The notes beneath the pieces are model-generated. The model had not been told where the DNA came from. It searched no databases and saw only the letters and a program-made list of their open reading frames with translations. Positions 1 to 7,798 of a stretch of 64,000 bases of DNA are shown piece after piece. The position numbers and the translations under genes were made by a program. Position 1 is the first letter of the stretch. Every line of letters begins with the position of its first letter. Origin of the DNA: Pseudomonas sp. Teo4 (GTDB lineage Bacteria; Pseudomonadota; Gammaproteobacteria; Pseudomonadales; Pseudomonadaceae); assembly GCF_034387475.1 (NCBI RefSeq), contig NZ_JAXCIL010000002.1:2294001-2358000 (forward strand), given 5' to 3'.

Positions 1-197
1 TCCTCGCGGATTTTGTCGCGGGGCATTTCCGGGCCGATGCTGATCAGGCGCAACTGGCCGATCTTTTCGGCTTCGGTCATCTGGCTGATCAGATGGTTGA
101 TGAACGCCTGCTTGTCCTCAAGGGGCGGGGCGGTGGGGGCGGCGAGGGCCGCCTGACTGGCAAGGCCCATGGCCAGGCCCAGCAAAGACAGTTTCAT
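1..197 (-). CDS. bglX: Periplasmic beta-glucosidase, GH3 family (5' part only)
   Basis: Only the N-terminal 65 or so residues lie in the window; the gene runs off the left edge. The protein starts MKLSLLGLAMG and has a clear Sec signal peptide ending near ALA-AP. The mature part (DKQAFINHLISQMTEAEKIG, then QLRLISIGPEMP) is the typical start of a BglX-type GH3 enzyme, which releases glucose from beta-linked oligosaccharides in the periplasm. Start: ATG at 197 has GGA 7 nt upstream; an ATG directly before it at 200 would be too close to that GGA. The gene is divergent from the TPM gene. Family assignment rests on the N-terminus alone. Confidence 0.85.
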   Translation of the reverse strand, partial: MKLSLLGLAMGLASQAALAAPTAPPLEDKQAFINHLISQMTEAEKIGQLRLISIGPEMPRDKIRE

Positions 198-297
198 CAT
201 CAATTCCGTTGTCGAGGCCTTTGCCGTATCCACGGTGATACGCGCGCGGCCGAAGTTTTCAGGCGGCTATTGTTGTACAGTTTGCAAGGATGACTTC

Positions 298-332
298 CAG
301 CGGCGGATTATGCCTGAATATGTCAGCCGCTG
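298..332. repeat. Inverted repeat in the bglX / TPM intergenic region
   Basis: CAGCGGC at 298-304 is matched by GCCGCTG at 326-332, with a 21-nt AT-richer loop. It sits between the divergent bglX and TPM genes and could be an operator or an mRNA hairpin. No regulator is implied by the sequence. Confidence 0.35.
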
Positions 333-387
333 ATGAGCACCCGTATGCCGGGACAACAACTATAAGAACGATCGAGAGCTCCAAGGC

Positions 388-1005
388 ATGACCCTTCTCA
401 ATGAATATGACCAGCGCCGCGTCGCCGAGGCCATTGCCCGTGCCGAAAAGCGAACCGACGCCGAGCTGGTCACCGTGCTGGCGCGCCGCGCCGATGACTA
501 TGCCTACCTGCCACTGTTCTGGTCCGCCGTGCTGGCGTTGGCCGTGCCTGGCCTGTTGCAGCTGCTGGTCGGCTGGCCGGGCATGCGCGGGCTGCTGGTG
601 GCCAACGTGCTGATGTTCGTCGGCCTGTGCCTGTTGCTGCGCAGCCCGCGCCTGGCGGGTTGGTTGATTCCGCGTGGGCTGCGTCGCTGGCGGGCTTCGC
701 GCCTGGCCCGGCAGCAGTTTCGCGAGCAGAACCTGCAACGCACGGCCGGTGGCACTGGTGTACTGATTTTCGTCAGCGAAGCCGAGCAGCATGTCGAGAT
801 TCTGGTCGACCGTGGCGTCAGTCAGCACCTGGACGCCGCCGCCCGCGCCGCCATCGTCGAGCGTTTTGCCGAGCAGGTGCGCCAAGGCCGCACCTTGCAG
901 GGCTTTGTCGAGTGCATCGAAGCCTGTGGCGAGCTGCTGAGCGAGCATGTGCCGTCGACCCACACCCGCAACGAGCTGCCCAACCGTCTGGTGATCCTCG
1001 ACTGA
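388..1005 (+). CDS. TPM domain membrane protein
   Basis: This 205-residue protein belongs to the TPM (TPM_phosphatase) domain group. Two hydrophobic segments, about residues 42-62 and 68-90, are inserted in the domain. The N-terminal part (AEAIARAEKRTDAELVTVLA) precedes them. The C-terminal part (GVLIFVSEAEQHVEILVDRG, residues about 125-145) has the beta-alpha pattern of TPM proteins. Such proteins are usually encoded near LemA-like or photosystem-repair proteins and their biochemical role in bacteria is not settled. The ATG at 388 has a weak purine-rich site upstream. It is followed by the methyltransferase gene 83 bp later on the same strand. Confidence 0.75.
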   Translation: MTLLNEYDQRRVAEAIARAEKRTDAELVTVLARRADDYAYLPLFWSAVLALAVPGLLQLLVGWPGMRGLLVANVLMFVGLCLLLRSPRLAGWLIPRGLRRWRASRLARQQFREQNLQRTAGGTGVLIFVSEAEQHVEILVDRGVSQHLDAAARAAIVERFAEQVRQGRTLQGFVECIEACGELLSEHVPSTHTRNELPNRLVILD

Positions 1006-1088
1006 TCCGCTCCCACGGGGTCGGCGCGGCACGGTAGAATGCGCCCATTGCGCACCGCGCTTCCCGCTATTCGAGGCACCCCTTCTCC

Positions 1089-2321
1089 ATGTCTGCTCGT
1101 CCTTCCGCTTCTTCCGCGCCGGATGCGCGTGCCCAGTTCCTTGAGCTGCTGGGCGCCGCCATTCACGGCAATACCTTGGTCAAGCTGGTGCTGGCCCGCC
1201 ATGTGGGGGCCGACCAGACCTTGCAGCGGATCATCGCCAAGCCGGTACAGGTGAAAGGGCAGCCCAATCTGTCGCTTGTGTACCGCCATCAGACTCGTGA
1301 CATCACCCGTAACGTGCCACTGGACCAGGCCCTGACGCTGGTTGCCGAGCTGTTGCCGGAGAGTTTTCGCAATGCCCACCTGTTCGATGGCGACGGCGAA
1401 GTACAGCTGACCTTCAGCAAGAAGGGCAAGCCGATGCTGCAGCGCCATGGCGCCCAGGCACCACGGGAAACATCGGTGAGCACTGGCCATGATCGGGAGA
1501 AGAAGCGTTACCTTGAGTTGTCGCGTCCATTTCTGCGTGATCTGGGCGTAACCGATGCCCAAAGTGCACTGATCCCGTCCATGTCGCGTAAGTGGAAGCA
1601 GATCAACAAGTTCATCGAAGTCTTCGATCACGCCCTGGCCAATGCGCCGGTATCGGCAGAGCAGTTGTTGCGGGTGGCCGACTTCGGTTCGGGCAAGGGT
1701 TACCTGACCTTCGCCATGCATGACTACCTGCGCAATACGTTGGGCCGTGAGGCTCAGGTGACGGGCGTGGAGTTGCGTCAGGACATGGTCGACCTGTGCA
1801 ATGGCGCGGCTTCACGCCTGGAGCATCCGGGCCTGGAGTTCCAGTGCGGCGACGTCCGCAGTGTGGTGCCGGAGGCCATCGAAGTGATGATTGCCCTGCA
1901 TGCGTGCGACATCGCCACCGACTACGCCATTCACACCGGTATCCGCTGCAATGCCGCGATCATCATGTGCTCGCCGTGCTGCCACAAGCAGATCCGCCCG
2001 CAACTGCACAGCCCGGGGCTGCTGCAGCCGATGCTGCAATATGGCCTGCACCTGGGGCAGCAGGCCGAGATGCTCACCGACAGCTTGCGTGCGTTGTATC
2101 TGGAAGCCTGTGGCTATGAAACCAAGGTGTTCGAATTCATCTCGTTGGAGCACACCAACAAGAACAAGATGATTCTTGCGGTGAAGCGCCAGCAGCCGGT
2201 GGACAATGGCGCGTTGCTAGAGAAGATCGCGCAGCTCAAGGCGTTCTATGGGGTGCAGGAGCATTGCCTGGAGACGTTGTTGAAGGCGGATGGCCTGATA
2301 GACCTTGGTGCCAATAACTAA
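1089..2321 (+). CDS. SAM-dependent methyltransferase (Methyltransf_32-like)
   Basis: This is a 410-residue class I methyltransferase. Motif I is clear (VADFGSGKGYLTFAMHDYL, about residues 196-214), followed by an acidic residue ending strand 2 (VTGVELRQDMVDLC). A Cys pair in SPCCHKQIRPQL (about residues 297-308) is characteristic of the METTL25/GSTCD-like family, whose members are predicted RNA or protein methylases. The N-terminal 130 residues form a separate basic region of unknown function. The substrate cannot be deduced. The gene is alone on its transcript or follows the TPM gene; nothing in its context points to a pathway. Confidence 0.75.
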   Translation: MSARPSASSAPDARAQFLELLGAAIHGNTLVKLVLARHVGADQTLQRIIAKPVQVKGQPNLSLVYRHQTRDITRNVPLDQALTLVAELLPESFRNAHLFDGDGEVQLTFSKKGKPMLQRHGAQAPRETSVSTGHDREKKRYLELSRPFLRDLGVTDAQSALIPSMSRKWKQINKFIEVFDHALANAPVSAEQLLRVADFGSGKGYLTFAMHDYLRNTLGREAQVTGVELRQDMVDLCNGAASRLEHPGLEFQCGDVRSVVPEAIEVMIALHACDIATDYAIHTGIRCNAAIIMCSPCCHKQIRPQLHSPGLLQPMLQYGLHLGQQAEMLTDSLRALYLEACGYETKVFEFISLEHTNKNKMILAVKRQQPVDNGALLEKIAQLKAFYGVQEHCLETLLKADGLIDLGANN

Positions 2322-2432
2322 GTGGCATCGAGCATTACTCTCTGATTCACGTAGGAACCTTCCCAACTTTAGTGTTCGGCCGTTTTGGACTTCGAGTGTT
2401 CTGTAGTGTGGGTGTCTTTCGTTAGCTGTCTT

Positions 2433-2450
2433 GGTTGTCACTTGACAACC
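2433..2450. promoter_or_regulatory. Perfect palindrome, candidate operator of the 2484-3271 gene pair
   Basis: GGTTGTCA, a 2-nt spacer, then TGACAACC: an exact 8-bp inverted repeat centred 42 bp before the first start codon of the pair. A TTGACA hexamer lies within it (2442-2447), so a bound protein would block a promoter there. Downstream the second gene encodes a DNA-binding protein. Autoregulation by it is an inference. Confidence 0.55.
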
Positions 2451-2483
2451 TGGCTGTCGATGGCCCACTCTGGAGAGAAGCTG

Positions 2484-2762
2484 ATGTCACGTCCCAGTCA
2501 TGCCAAGAAAGAGGTTGAGCAGGCCTTGAGGCACGCTGAGTCGAAGGGCTGGAAAGTCGTAGTCGGTGGTGGGCATTGTTGGGGGAAGTTGTACTGTCCG
2601 TTCAACGATGCCGAATGCCGCTGCGGGGAGTTTTGCATTACCAGCGTCTGGAGCACTCCAAGAAACCCTGGCACTTTTGCTCGTCAGCTTCGGCGTGTCG
2701 TTGACCGTTGTTCAGGCGGCACGTTGACCAAAGGGATATCCAGTGCTGGTGAGGAGCAGTAG
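2484..2762 (+). CDS. Small HicA-like hypothetical protein (candidate toxin)
   Basis: The gene encodes 92 residues with no family name I can give with certainty. The start at 2484 is chosen because GGAG lies 8 nt upstream. The predicted layout is helix (KKEVEQALRHAESKG), strand (WKVVVGGGH), strand (WGKLYCP), then strand plus helix (CITSVWSTPRNPG, ARQLRRVVDRC). This order, with a glycine-histidine turn after the first strand, resembles the dsRBD-like fold of HicA mRNA-cleaving toxins, in which the GSH histidine is catalytic. Four cysteines (in YCP, ECRCGEFC) are unlike HicA and could bind metal. It lies 2 nt upstream of the HTH gene, which fits a toxin-antitoxin pair. The toxin role is inferred from fold pattern and layout only. 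Confidence 0.5.
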   Translation: MSRPSHAKKEVEQALRHAESKGWKVVVGGGHCWGKLYCPFNDAECRCGEFCITSVWSTPRNPGTFARQLRRVVDRCSGGTLTKGISSAGEEQ

Positions 2763-2764
2763 CG

Positions 2765-3271
2765 ATGGAATATGAGTTCACCCTCAAGTATCAACTGCTT
2801 GATGAAGTCGACACCGATACGCTTCTGGAACAGTTGGCCGAAGCAGGATGCGATGATGCGCTTGTCGGTGTAGGCCAGCCAGGCCGCCTGGCGCTGGATT
2901 TTGCTCGAGAGGCTACATCTGCCCGAGAGGCCATCGAGAGCGCGCTCAAGGACGTTCACAGTGTTTTACCAGGGGCGCAATTGATCGAGGCAACGCCAGA
3001 CCTCGTAGGGCTTACCGATGTGGCGGAAATGGTGGGGGTGTCGCGTCAGAACATGCGCAAACTGATGCTTGCCCACATACGTAGCTTCCCGGCCCCCATC
3101 CACGAAGGCAGCACTTCGCTCTGGCACCTTGCGGATGTTCTGCTCTGGTTACAGGCACGAGGAAGCTATTCAGTGGCCCAGGAGACTCTGGAACTGGCTC
3201 GAGTAGCGATGACGGTCAATGTATCCAATTTGCACGCGCGTGTTTTCGGGGGGGCGCAGCGTTTGGTCTAG
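2765..3271 (+). CDS. HTH DNA-binding protein (candidate antitoxin)
   Basis: This is a 168-residue protein in two parts. Residues 1-80 form a small alpha/beta domain (EFTLKYQLL, ALVGVGQPGRLALDF, then a helix REAIESALKDV) that could contact the partner protein. Residues about 82-135 form a MerR/AlpA-like winged helix-turn-helix (LTDVAEMVGVSRQNMRKLML followed by SLWHLADVLLWLQARG). A GGAG site 8 nt before the ATG overlaps the end of the upstream gene, so translation is probably coupled. The arrangement of toxin-like gene, DNA-binding gene and upstream palindrome matches an autoregulated toxin-antitoxin module. It could instead be a simple regulator. Confidence 0.55.
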   Translation: MEYEFTLKYQLLDEVDTDTLLEQLAEAGCDDALVGVGQPGRLALDFAREATSAREAIESALKDVHSVLPGAQLIEATPDLVGLTDVAEMVGVSRQNMRKLMLAHIRSFPAPIHEGSTSLWHLADVLLWLQARGSYSVAQETLELARVAMTVNVSNLHARVFGGAQRLV

Positions 3272-3295
3272 TGATGCTGGTTGCTCACGTGCCGC

Positions 3296-4318
3296 TCAAT
3301 GGCGCGAAGGAGGCACCTCTATCGCCAATTCCGCCAGCCCCATCGGGTGGGTGCTGGCATCGAAGAAGTACACTTCAGTCCCTGGCAAGTCACCGAACTT
3401 GTCCATGAAATGCTGCTTCTGATTGATCACTGATGCTTCACTGAGCGGCCGGATGGCAATCGACAGATGCGCCGGCCGTGCCTGGCGAATGGCTTCGAGC
3501 AAATGCTGGTCGGTACTGTCCAGGTGTTGCCCGAACAGGCATAGGCCTTGGCTTTCCTGCGCCAGTTGCGACAGGCACCAGCCGAGGTAGTCCGAGTTGC
3601 GGATGGCGCGCAGTTTTTCGTCGCTGCGTTCTTCGTTGACGAACAGTGGCACTTCACCTGGAATATTCACGGCAAAACCGTCGAGCAGCTCGGCGCATTC
3701 GGCGCTGCGCTGGCGGGTGCTGCCGTCAGGCAGCTTGAGCAGGTGCAGGCCGCCGTGCAGGTGCATCACCCGGGTGCCTTCGCTGCGGGTACGGCGCAGG
3801 TCGAAGAAGCCTTGCTCATCGAACAGCGCAGCGAAGCCTTGCGGGGCGTGTTGCATGGCCCACGGCAGAACAAGGTCGTAGTTGCTGGTGTAGACGCTGC
3901 GGTATTGGCGCAAGGCCAGGTTGATCGAAGCCTGCGTGGTCGTTGGCATCAGCGGCCAGGGCAGGTGCACGGTGCGCACTGCGTGGATCAGTGCTTCCTT
4001 GATCGAGTAATAGCGGTTCAGGGGCGCAGTGGAGTTGATCGCCAGGGCGGCGTTGGCCCGAACGGTATGGTTGAGGGTGCTGAGCACCGGCTCGAACAGT
4101 TCCGTGCCGAGGGACTTGAACAGGGCCTGGTCGCTGACGCCAAGACCTTTCTTGCGACCCGCGCGTTGGGCTTCCTCGAACAGCGAAAAGTAGCCGAACG
4201 GTTTCCACAGTGCACGGCTGGCACCGTTCCCCAACAGCAGGGCGTCGCAGGGGTGGCGTTGGTTGAGATCGGGCCAGGTGGCAAGGTGGGCGTCGAGTGC
4301 GGGCATGCGAAAGTCCAT
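3296..4318 (-). CDS. DUF4917 protein with SIR2-like motifs
   Basis: This is a 340-residue protein that I recognise as DUF4917. It shows the motif order of SIR2-like Rossmann proteins: LLLGNGASRAL near the N-terminus (dinucleotide binding), YTSNYDLVLPWAM near residue 145 (compare NYD in SIR2_2 proteins), VMHLHGGLHLL near residue 190 (the HG of the catalytic loop) and LFGQHLDSTDQHLLEA near residue 260. Stand-alone SIR2-like proteins are often NAD+-consuming effectors in phage defence, but no function is shown for this one. Two starts are possible: ATG at 4318, or ATG at 4306, which has GGA 7 nt upstream. It is convergent with the candidate toxin-antitoxin pair, 24 bp apart. Confidence 0.7.
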   Translation of the reverse strand: MDFRMPALDAHLATWPDLNQRHPCDALLLGNGASRALWKPFGYFSLFEEAQRAGRKKGLGVSDQALFKSLGTELFEPVLSTLNHTVRANAALAINSTAPLNRYYSIKEALIHAVRTVHLPWPLMPTTTQASINLALRQYRSVYTSNYDLVLPWAMQHAPQGFAALFDEQGFFDLRRTRSEGTRVMHLHGGLHLLKLPDGSTRQRSAECAELLDGFAVNIPGEVPLFVNEERSDEKLRAIRNSDYLGWCLSQLAQESQGLCLFGQHLDSTDQHLLEAIRQARPAHLSIAIRPLSEASVINQKQHFMDKFGDLPGTEVYFFDASTHPMGLAELAIEVPPSRH

Positions 4319-4396
4319 TCGGTGGAGCGGGGGCGGGGCGACTTTAGCATGTCATGCACTGCGAGGGTTGGTGGTTACCCGAAGGACTTTGGCTGG

Positions 4397-4424
4397 CCCA
4401 ATCGCCGGCTTGCCGGCGATTGGG
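4397..4424. repeat. REP palindrome, family 1 (single copy)
   Basis: CCCAATCGCCGGC and its reverse complement form a nearly perfect hairpin around TT. It carries the family-1 core GCCGGCTTGCCGGC but lacks the GTGGGA tail seen in the other copies. It lies between the DUF4917 start and the end of the SulP gene and could also act in transcript termination. Confidence 0.8.
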
Positions 4425-4452
4425 CTGGATAGCAGCCCTTTACAGCTGATAT

Positions 4453-6162
4453 TCATTCGGCAACGTGGTTCTGTTGCCCCTTCCGACTCCTGTTCCGCCA
4501 CAACCGATACGCCCGAATCCCCGCCCGTACCGAGCCAAACAGCAACTTGTCCTCCATCTCCCGCGCCATTCCCGAGCGCACCAGCATACGCAGGAACGTG
4601 CCGCGAGCGCGGGCGATGGCGAAGTGGATGCCCTGGGCTGCAAGGGTGTCGCGCACCTCGCGCAGGGCCGCGACGCCGCTGACGTCGATGCTGGTCACCG
4701 CTTCTGCATCGAACAGCACGGCTTTGGGTTCGGCCTGGCTCTGCACCGCTTCGAGCAGACGCATCTTGAAGTAGTCGGCGTTGAAGAACAGGATCGCGTC
4801 ATCGAAACGGTAAACCACCAACCCCGGCACGGTGCGGGCCTCTTTGTGGTGGCGGATGTCGACCTGGCCTTCGGTGCCCGGCAGCCAGCCGAGCACGGCG
4901 TCGGTGGGTTGGTAGATGCTGTACAGCAAACGCAGGATCGCCAGGGTCACGGCGAACACGATGCCTGGCAGCACGCCCAGGCCCAGCACGCCGACCGTAG
5001 TCAGCAGGCACAGCCAGAACTCGAAACGGCTCAGCTTTTTGATACGACCCAACGACTTGATGTCGATCAGTCCCCAACCGGCCATGAGCAGGACCGCGCC
5101 CAGCGCAGCTTGTGGAATCCAGGCCATGGGCGCGGTGAAGAACAGCAGGATCAAGGCGATCACCAGGGCGGCGATGATACCCACCAGCTGGCTCTTGCCG
5201 CCGACCATGTCGTTGACCGCGGTGCGCGAGTCCGCGCCACTGATGGCAAAGCCCTGGGAAATGCCGGCGGCCAGGTTGCTTACGCCCAAGGCGACGAATT
5301 CATGGTTGGCGTTGATCGCATAGCCGTGGCGTGCGGCGAAACTGCGGGCGGTCAGCATGGCGCTGCAGAAGCTGACGGTGGCGATACCCAGGGCGTCGCG
5401 CAGCAGGCTCTTGGTTTCCGCCAGGTTGCTTTGCGGCCAGGCTAGATGCGGCATGCCGGAAGGCACCGGGCCAAGGATGGCAACGCCAAAACGGTCCAGT
5501 CCGAACGCCCCCACCAGCAGGGTGAAGACCGCCACGGTTACCAGTGCTGCTGGCAAACGCGGGTAGCGGCGCGGCAGCCAGATCAGCAATGCCAAGCCAG
5601 CCAGGCCGATCAGCAGTGTGAGCCAGTGGATCTCGTTCAGGCGCTGGAAAAAGTTGATCAGGCTGAGGATGAAGCCATCGCCTTCGATCTTGAAACCCAC
5701 CACCTTCGACATCTGCCCAGCGATCAGGCTAAGACCGATGCCGTTGAGGTAGCCGATCAGGATAGGTCGTGAGAAGAAGCTGGCAATGAACCCGGCCCGG
5801 GCAAGCCCGGCGCCGATCAGCATCACCCCCACCAGCACCGTGACGATCACCGACAGTTCGGCGATGCGTTGCGGGTCGCCCATCGCCAAGGGCGCCACGG
5901 CGCCCGCGATCATGGCGCAGGTGGCGGCGTCGGGGCCGACCATCAGCTGGCGCGAGCTGCCGACCAGGGCGTAGACCATCATTGGCAACACGCAGGCATA
6001 CAGGCCGTATTGCGGCGGCAGGCCGACAATCTGCGCGTAGGCGATGGCGATGGGAATCTGGATCGCCGCCACCGACAAGCCCGCCTGCAAGTCGGCGTGG
6101 AACCACTCTCGGCGGTAATGCATAAGGTTGGCGAGGCCCGGCAGCCAACGGGAGAGAAACAT
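4453..6162 (-). CDS. SulP family inorganic anion transporter
   Basis: The 569-residue protein has an N-terminal SulP membrane domain of 10 or more hydrophobic segments (signature QIPIAIAYAQIVGLPPQYGL, about residues 34-53) and a C-terminal cytoplasmic STAS domain (about 430-540, with VLFDAEAVTSIDVSGVAAL). The family moves sulfate, bicarbonate, dicarboxylates or similar anions by proton or sodium coupling; the substrate here is not evident. The ATG at 6162 is chosen because AGGA lies 6 nt upstream; longer reading frames start at 6177 or 6195 without a site. The gene is downstream of tRNA-Gly on the same strand but separated by its terminator. Confidence 0.9.
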   Translation of the reverse strand: MFLSRWLPGLANLMHYRREWFHADLQAGLSVAAIQIPIAIAYAQIVGLPPQYGLYACVLPMMVYALVGSSRQLMVGPDAATCAMIAGAVAPLAMGDPQRIAELSVIVTVLVGVMLIGAGLARAGFIASFFSRPILIGYLNGIGLSLIAGQMSKVVGFKIEGDGFILSLINFFQRLNEIHWLTLLIGLAGLALLIWLPRRYPRLPAALVTVAVFTLLVGAFGLDRFGVAILGPVPSGMPHLAWPQSNLAETKSLLRDALGIATVSFCSAMLTARSFAARHGYAINANHEFVALGVSNLAAGISQGFAISGADSRTAVNDMVGGKSQLVGIIAALVIALILLFFTAPMAWIPQAALGAVLLMAGWGLIDIKSLGRIKKLSRFEFWLCLLTTVGVLGLGVLPGIVFAVTLAILRLLYSIYQPTDAVLGWLPGTEGQVDIRHHKEARTVPGLVVYRFDDAILFFNADYFKMRLLEAVQSQAEPKAVLFDAEAVTSIDVSGVAALREVRDTLAAQGIHFAIARARGTFLRMLVRSGMAREMEDKLLFGSVRAGIRAYRLWRNRSRKGQQNHVAE

Positions 6163-6247
6163 GTGCAGTCCTTTCATGATGTTTCGCGAATCCATTGAGC
6201 ATATGCGCTACAAACAGAGCCGCTGGCAAGCGAAAGGGGCAGAAACG

Positions 6248-6267
6248 AAAAAAGGAGCCAAGGCTCC
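6248..6267 (-). terminator. Rho-independent terminator of tRNA-Gly
   Basis: On the minus strand GGAGCC, TT, GGCTCC is followed by a run of six T. It lies 48 bp after the tRNA 3' end and separates it from the SulP gene. Confidence 0.85.
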
Positions 6268-6314
6268 TTTTGACAGCGATGACGTTACCGGAACGCCATG
6301 CGGGGAATGCGATG

Positions 6315-6388
6315 TGGAGCGGGTAGAGGGAATCGAACCCTCGTCGGAAGCTTGGGAAGCTACTGTTCTACCATTAAACTATACCCGC
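6315..6388 (-). tRNA. tRNA-Gly (CCC anticodon)
   Basis: This is a 74-nt cloverleaf with the encoded CCA end at 6317-6315. The acceptor stem GCGGGTA pairs with TACCCGC, the T arm contains GGTTCGATTCC, and the anticodon loop reads TTCCCAA, giving anticodon CCC, which reads GGG. The anticodon stem (GTAGC/GCTTC) has one T-T mismatch at its second pair, compared with a fully paired stem in the E. coli homologue. It is transcribed alone and followed by a clear terminator at 6248-6267. Confidence 0.95.
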
Positions 6389-6499
6389 TTAGTCGGTCGA
6401 CTTTTTACCAGAACCCTCCTTCCTTGAGAAGCCCAAGTTATAAAAAAGCTGTCGGCGGCCCATAACCTGCGGGTGAAGGGCTACAGGACGCCGATGCAT

Positions 6500-7384
6500 T
6501 CAGATGGCCAGTGCATGGTGCCCCTGTACGTATTGGAAGCGTTGGCGGGGCTCACGCGTGGTTGGTTTGAGGAAGCCCAACATGGCATCGCGGGTTTCCT
6601 CGCAGGCGGCTTTGTGCTCCATGTCGAGGAAGTGGCCAGCATCGCGGATCACGCTGAACTGGCTCTTGCCCACGTGCTGGCTGAAGTGCCGGGCATCTTC
6701 GACAGTGGTGTATTCGTCACGGTCACCGTTGATGAACAGCACCGGGATGTCGATGTTGACCGCGGACTTGAGCGCTCGCTCCAGGTCATGCTGCAGCACT
6801 TCGTTGATGTGGAAGTGCATCTGCGCGTACTCGTGGCTGTCCAGGCTGCTGACGTGCCGGTAATTGAAGCGCTTGAACAGCGACGGCAGGTGCTTGCCGA
6901 TGGTGTCGTTGACCAGGTTGCCGACCTGGTAACGGTCGCAGGCAGCCAGGTACTTGCAGCCGCGTTCCAGGTAGTCGCGCATTGGCTCGTTGATGATCGG
7001 CGAGAACGAACTGACCACTGCCTTTTTCACCCGACGCGGCTGTTGCGCCAGCGCCAGCAGGGTGCCGGCACCGCCCCAGGAGAACGACATCACGTGGTCG
7101 GCCTGGAAGTGCTCGATCAGCTCAAGGAGGATGTGCGCCTCGGTCTCCTTGGTGATCAGGCGTTCCTGGCGGTTGTGTGGCTTCGACTTGCCGGCATACG
7201 GCTGGTCGTACAGCACCACGTTGAATTGCGGGTGCAGGTTGCGCACCGTCTGGGCGAACGAGGCCGTGGTGGCCAGCGAACCGTTGATCAGGATGATCGT
7301 CTTCTCGGCCGCTTCCGCGCGATAGAACTCCGTGTAAACCCGATACTGACCTTGGATATCAAGTACAGCAATTTCTGGCCTCAT
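6500..7384 (-). CDS. phaG: (R)-3-hydroxyacyl-ACP thioesterase/CoA transacylase PhaG
   Basis: The 294-residue alpha/beta hydrolase-fold protein closely matches P. putida PhaG as I remember it. PhaG takes (R)-3-hydroxyacyl groups from acyl carrier protein in fatty acid synthesis and feeds medium-chain polyhydroxyalkanoate synthesis when cells grow on sugars or gluconate. Visible catalytic features are the nucleophile Ser102 in FSWGG, Asp221/Asp223 in FINGDRDE, His251 in DAGHF, and the HX4D motif (His177-Asp182) shared with RhlA. AGGAG lies 8 nt before the ATG. RhlA is the nearest alternative, but no rhlB follows. The pha synthase genes are not in this window. Confidence 0.93.
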   Translation of the reverse strand: MRPEIAVLDIQGQYRVYTEFYRAEAAEKTIILINGSLATTASFAQTVRNLHPQFNVVLYDQPYAGKSKPHNRQERLITKETEAHILLELIEHFQADHVMSFSWGGAGTLLALAQQPRRVKKAVVSSFSPIINEPMRDYLERGCKYLAACDRYQVGNLVNDTIGKHLPSLFKRFNYRHVSSLDSHEYAQMHFHINEVLQHDLERALKSAVNIDIPVLFINGDRDEYTTVEDARHFSQHVGKSQFSVIRDAGHFLDMEHKAACEETRDAMLGFLKPTTREPRQRFQYVQGHHALAI

Positions 7385-7798
7385 GTCTTCGACTCCTGGC
7401 GCAAAAAGGGTGTTCGCGTCACCTAGGGTGCACGTTCTTTATGACAGGTAGGCATACGCCTGAAGAGAAACCGGGGGGCCCTGTGTCGATCCTTGGCACA
7501 TGTGTCGACGGTATTGTTTTTTGCGGGCAATTCGCCGTGCCCCAAGGCATCTAGGCCCTGGGTAGCCGGCAAAAGGCGTCTTGGACTGCGGGCGTGACTA
7601 CCAAGTCACATGCAGACTGACGATTTGGATTCAAGCAGCAGGTTGGGGATCCCGCAAGTGCCGTTGGTGGAAAAATGTGACTTGCACCGCCAAGCGGTCG
7701 TATGACGACCTCTTGTGGTCCGCTTACCGCAGTGATCTCAATAAGGTCGAGGTCGTTGTGGGAGCCGGCTTGCCGGCGATGAGGCACGAACAGGCGGC
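7385..7798. other. Intergenic region upstream of phaG with inverted repeats
   Basis: This is a 414-bp stretch between the rsuA 3' end and the phaG start, both on the minus strand, so it should hold the phaG promoter and leader. I see no convincing gene. It contains a perfect 10-bp inverted repeat (CAAGTCACAT at 7602-7611 and ATGTGACTTG at 7675-7684), a nested hairpin GGTCGT-ATG-ACGACC at 7696-7710, a wider AAGCGG/CCGCTT pair (7692-7697 and 7720-7725) and one REP copy at 7757-7784. Promoter hexamers are not clear. Confidence 0.5.
7757..7784 (+). repeat. REP palindrome, family 1 (single copy)
   Basis: TGTGGGAGCCGGCTTGCCGG followed by CGATGAGG: the full family-1 unit in plus orientation with no inverted partner nearby. 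The preceding GATCTCAATAAGGTCG resembles the linker found inside the REP pairs near 12.9 kb and 47.2 kb, so this may be half of a decayed pair. Confidence 0.85.

Noticed and set aside
2385..2483. Longer version of the HicA-like protein starting at 2385
   Set aside because: It would translate the palindromic operator and promoter region; the ATG at 2484 has a proper ribosome binding site.
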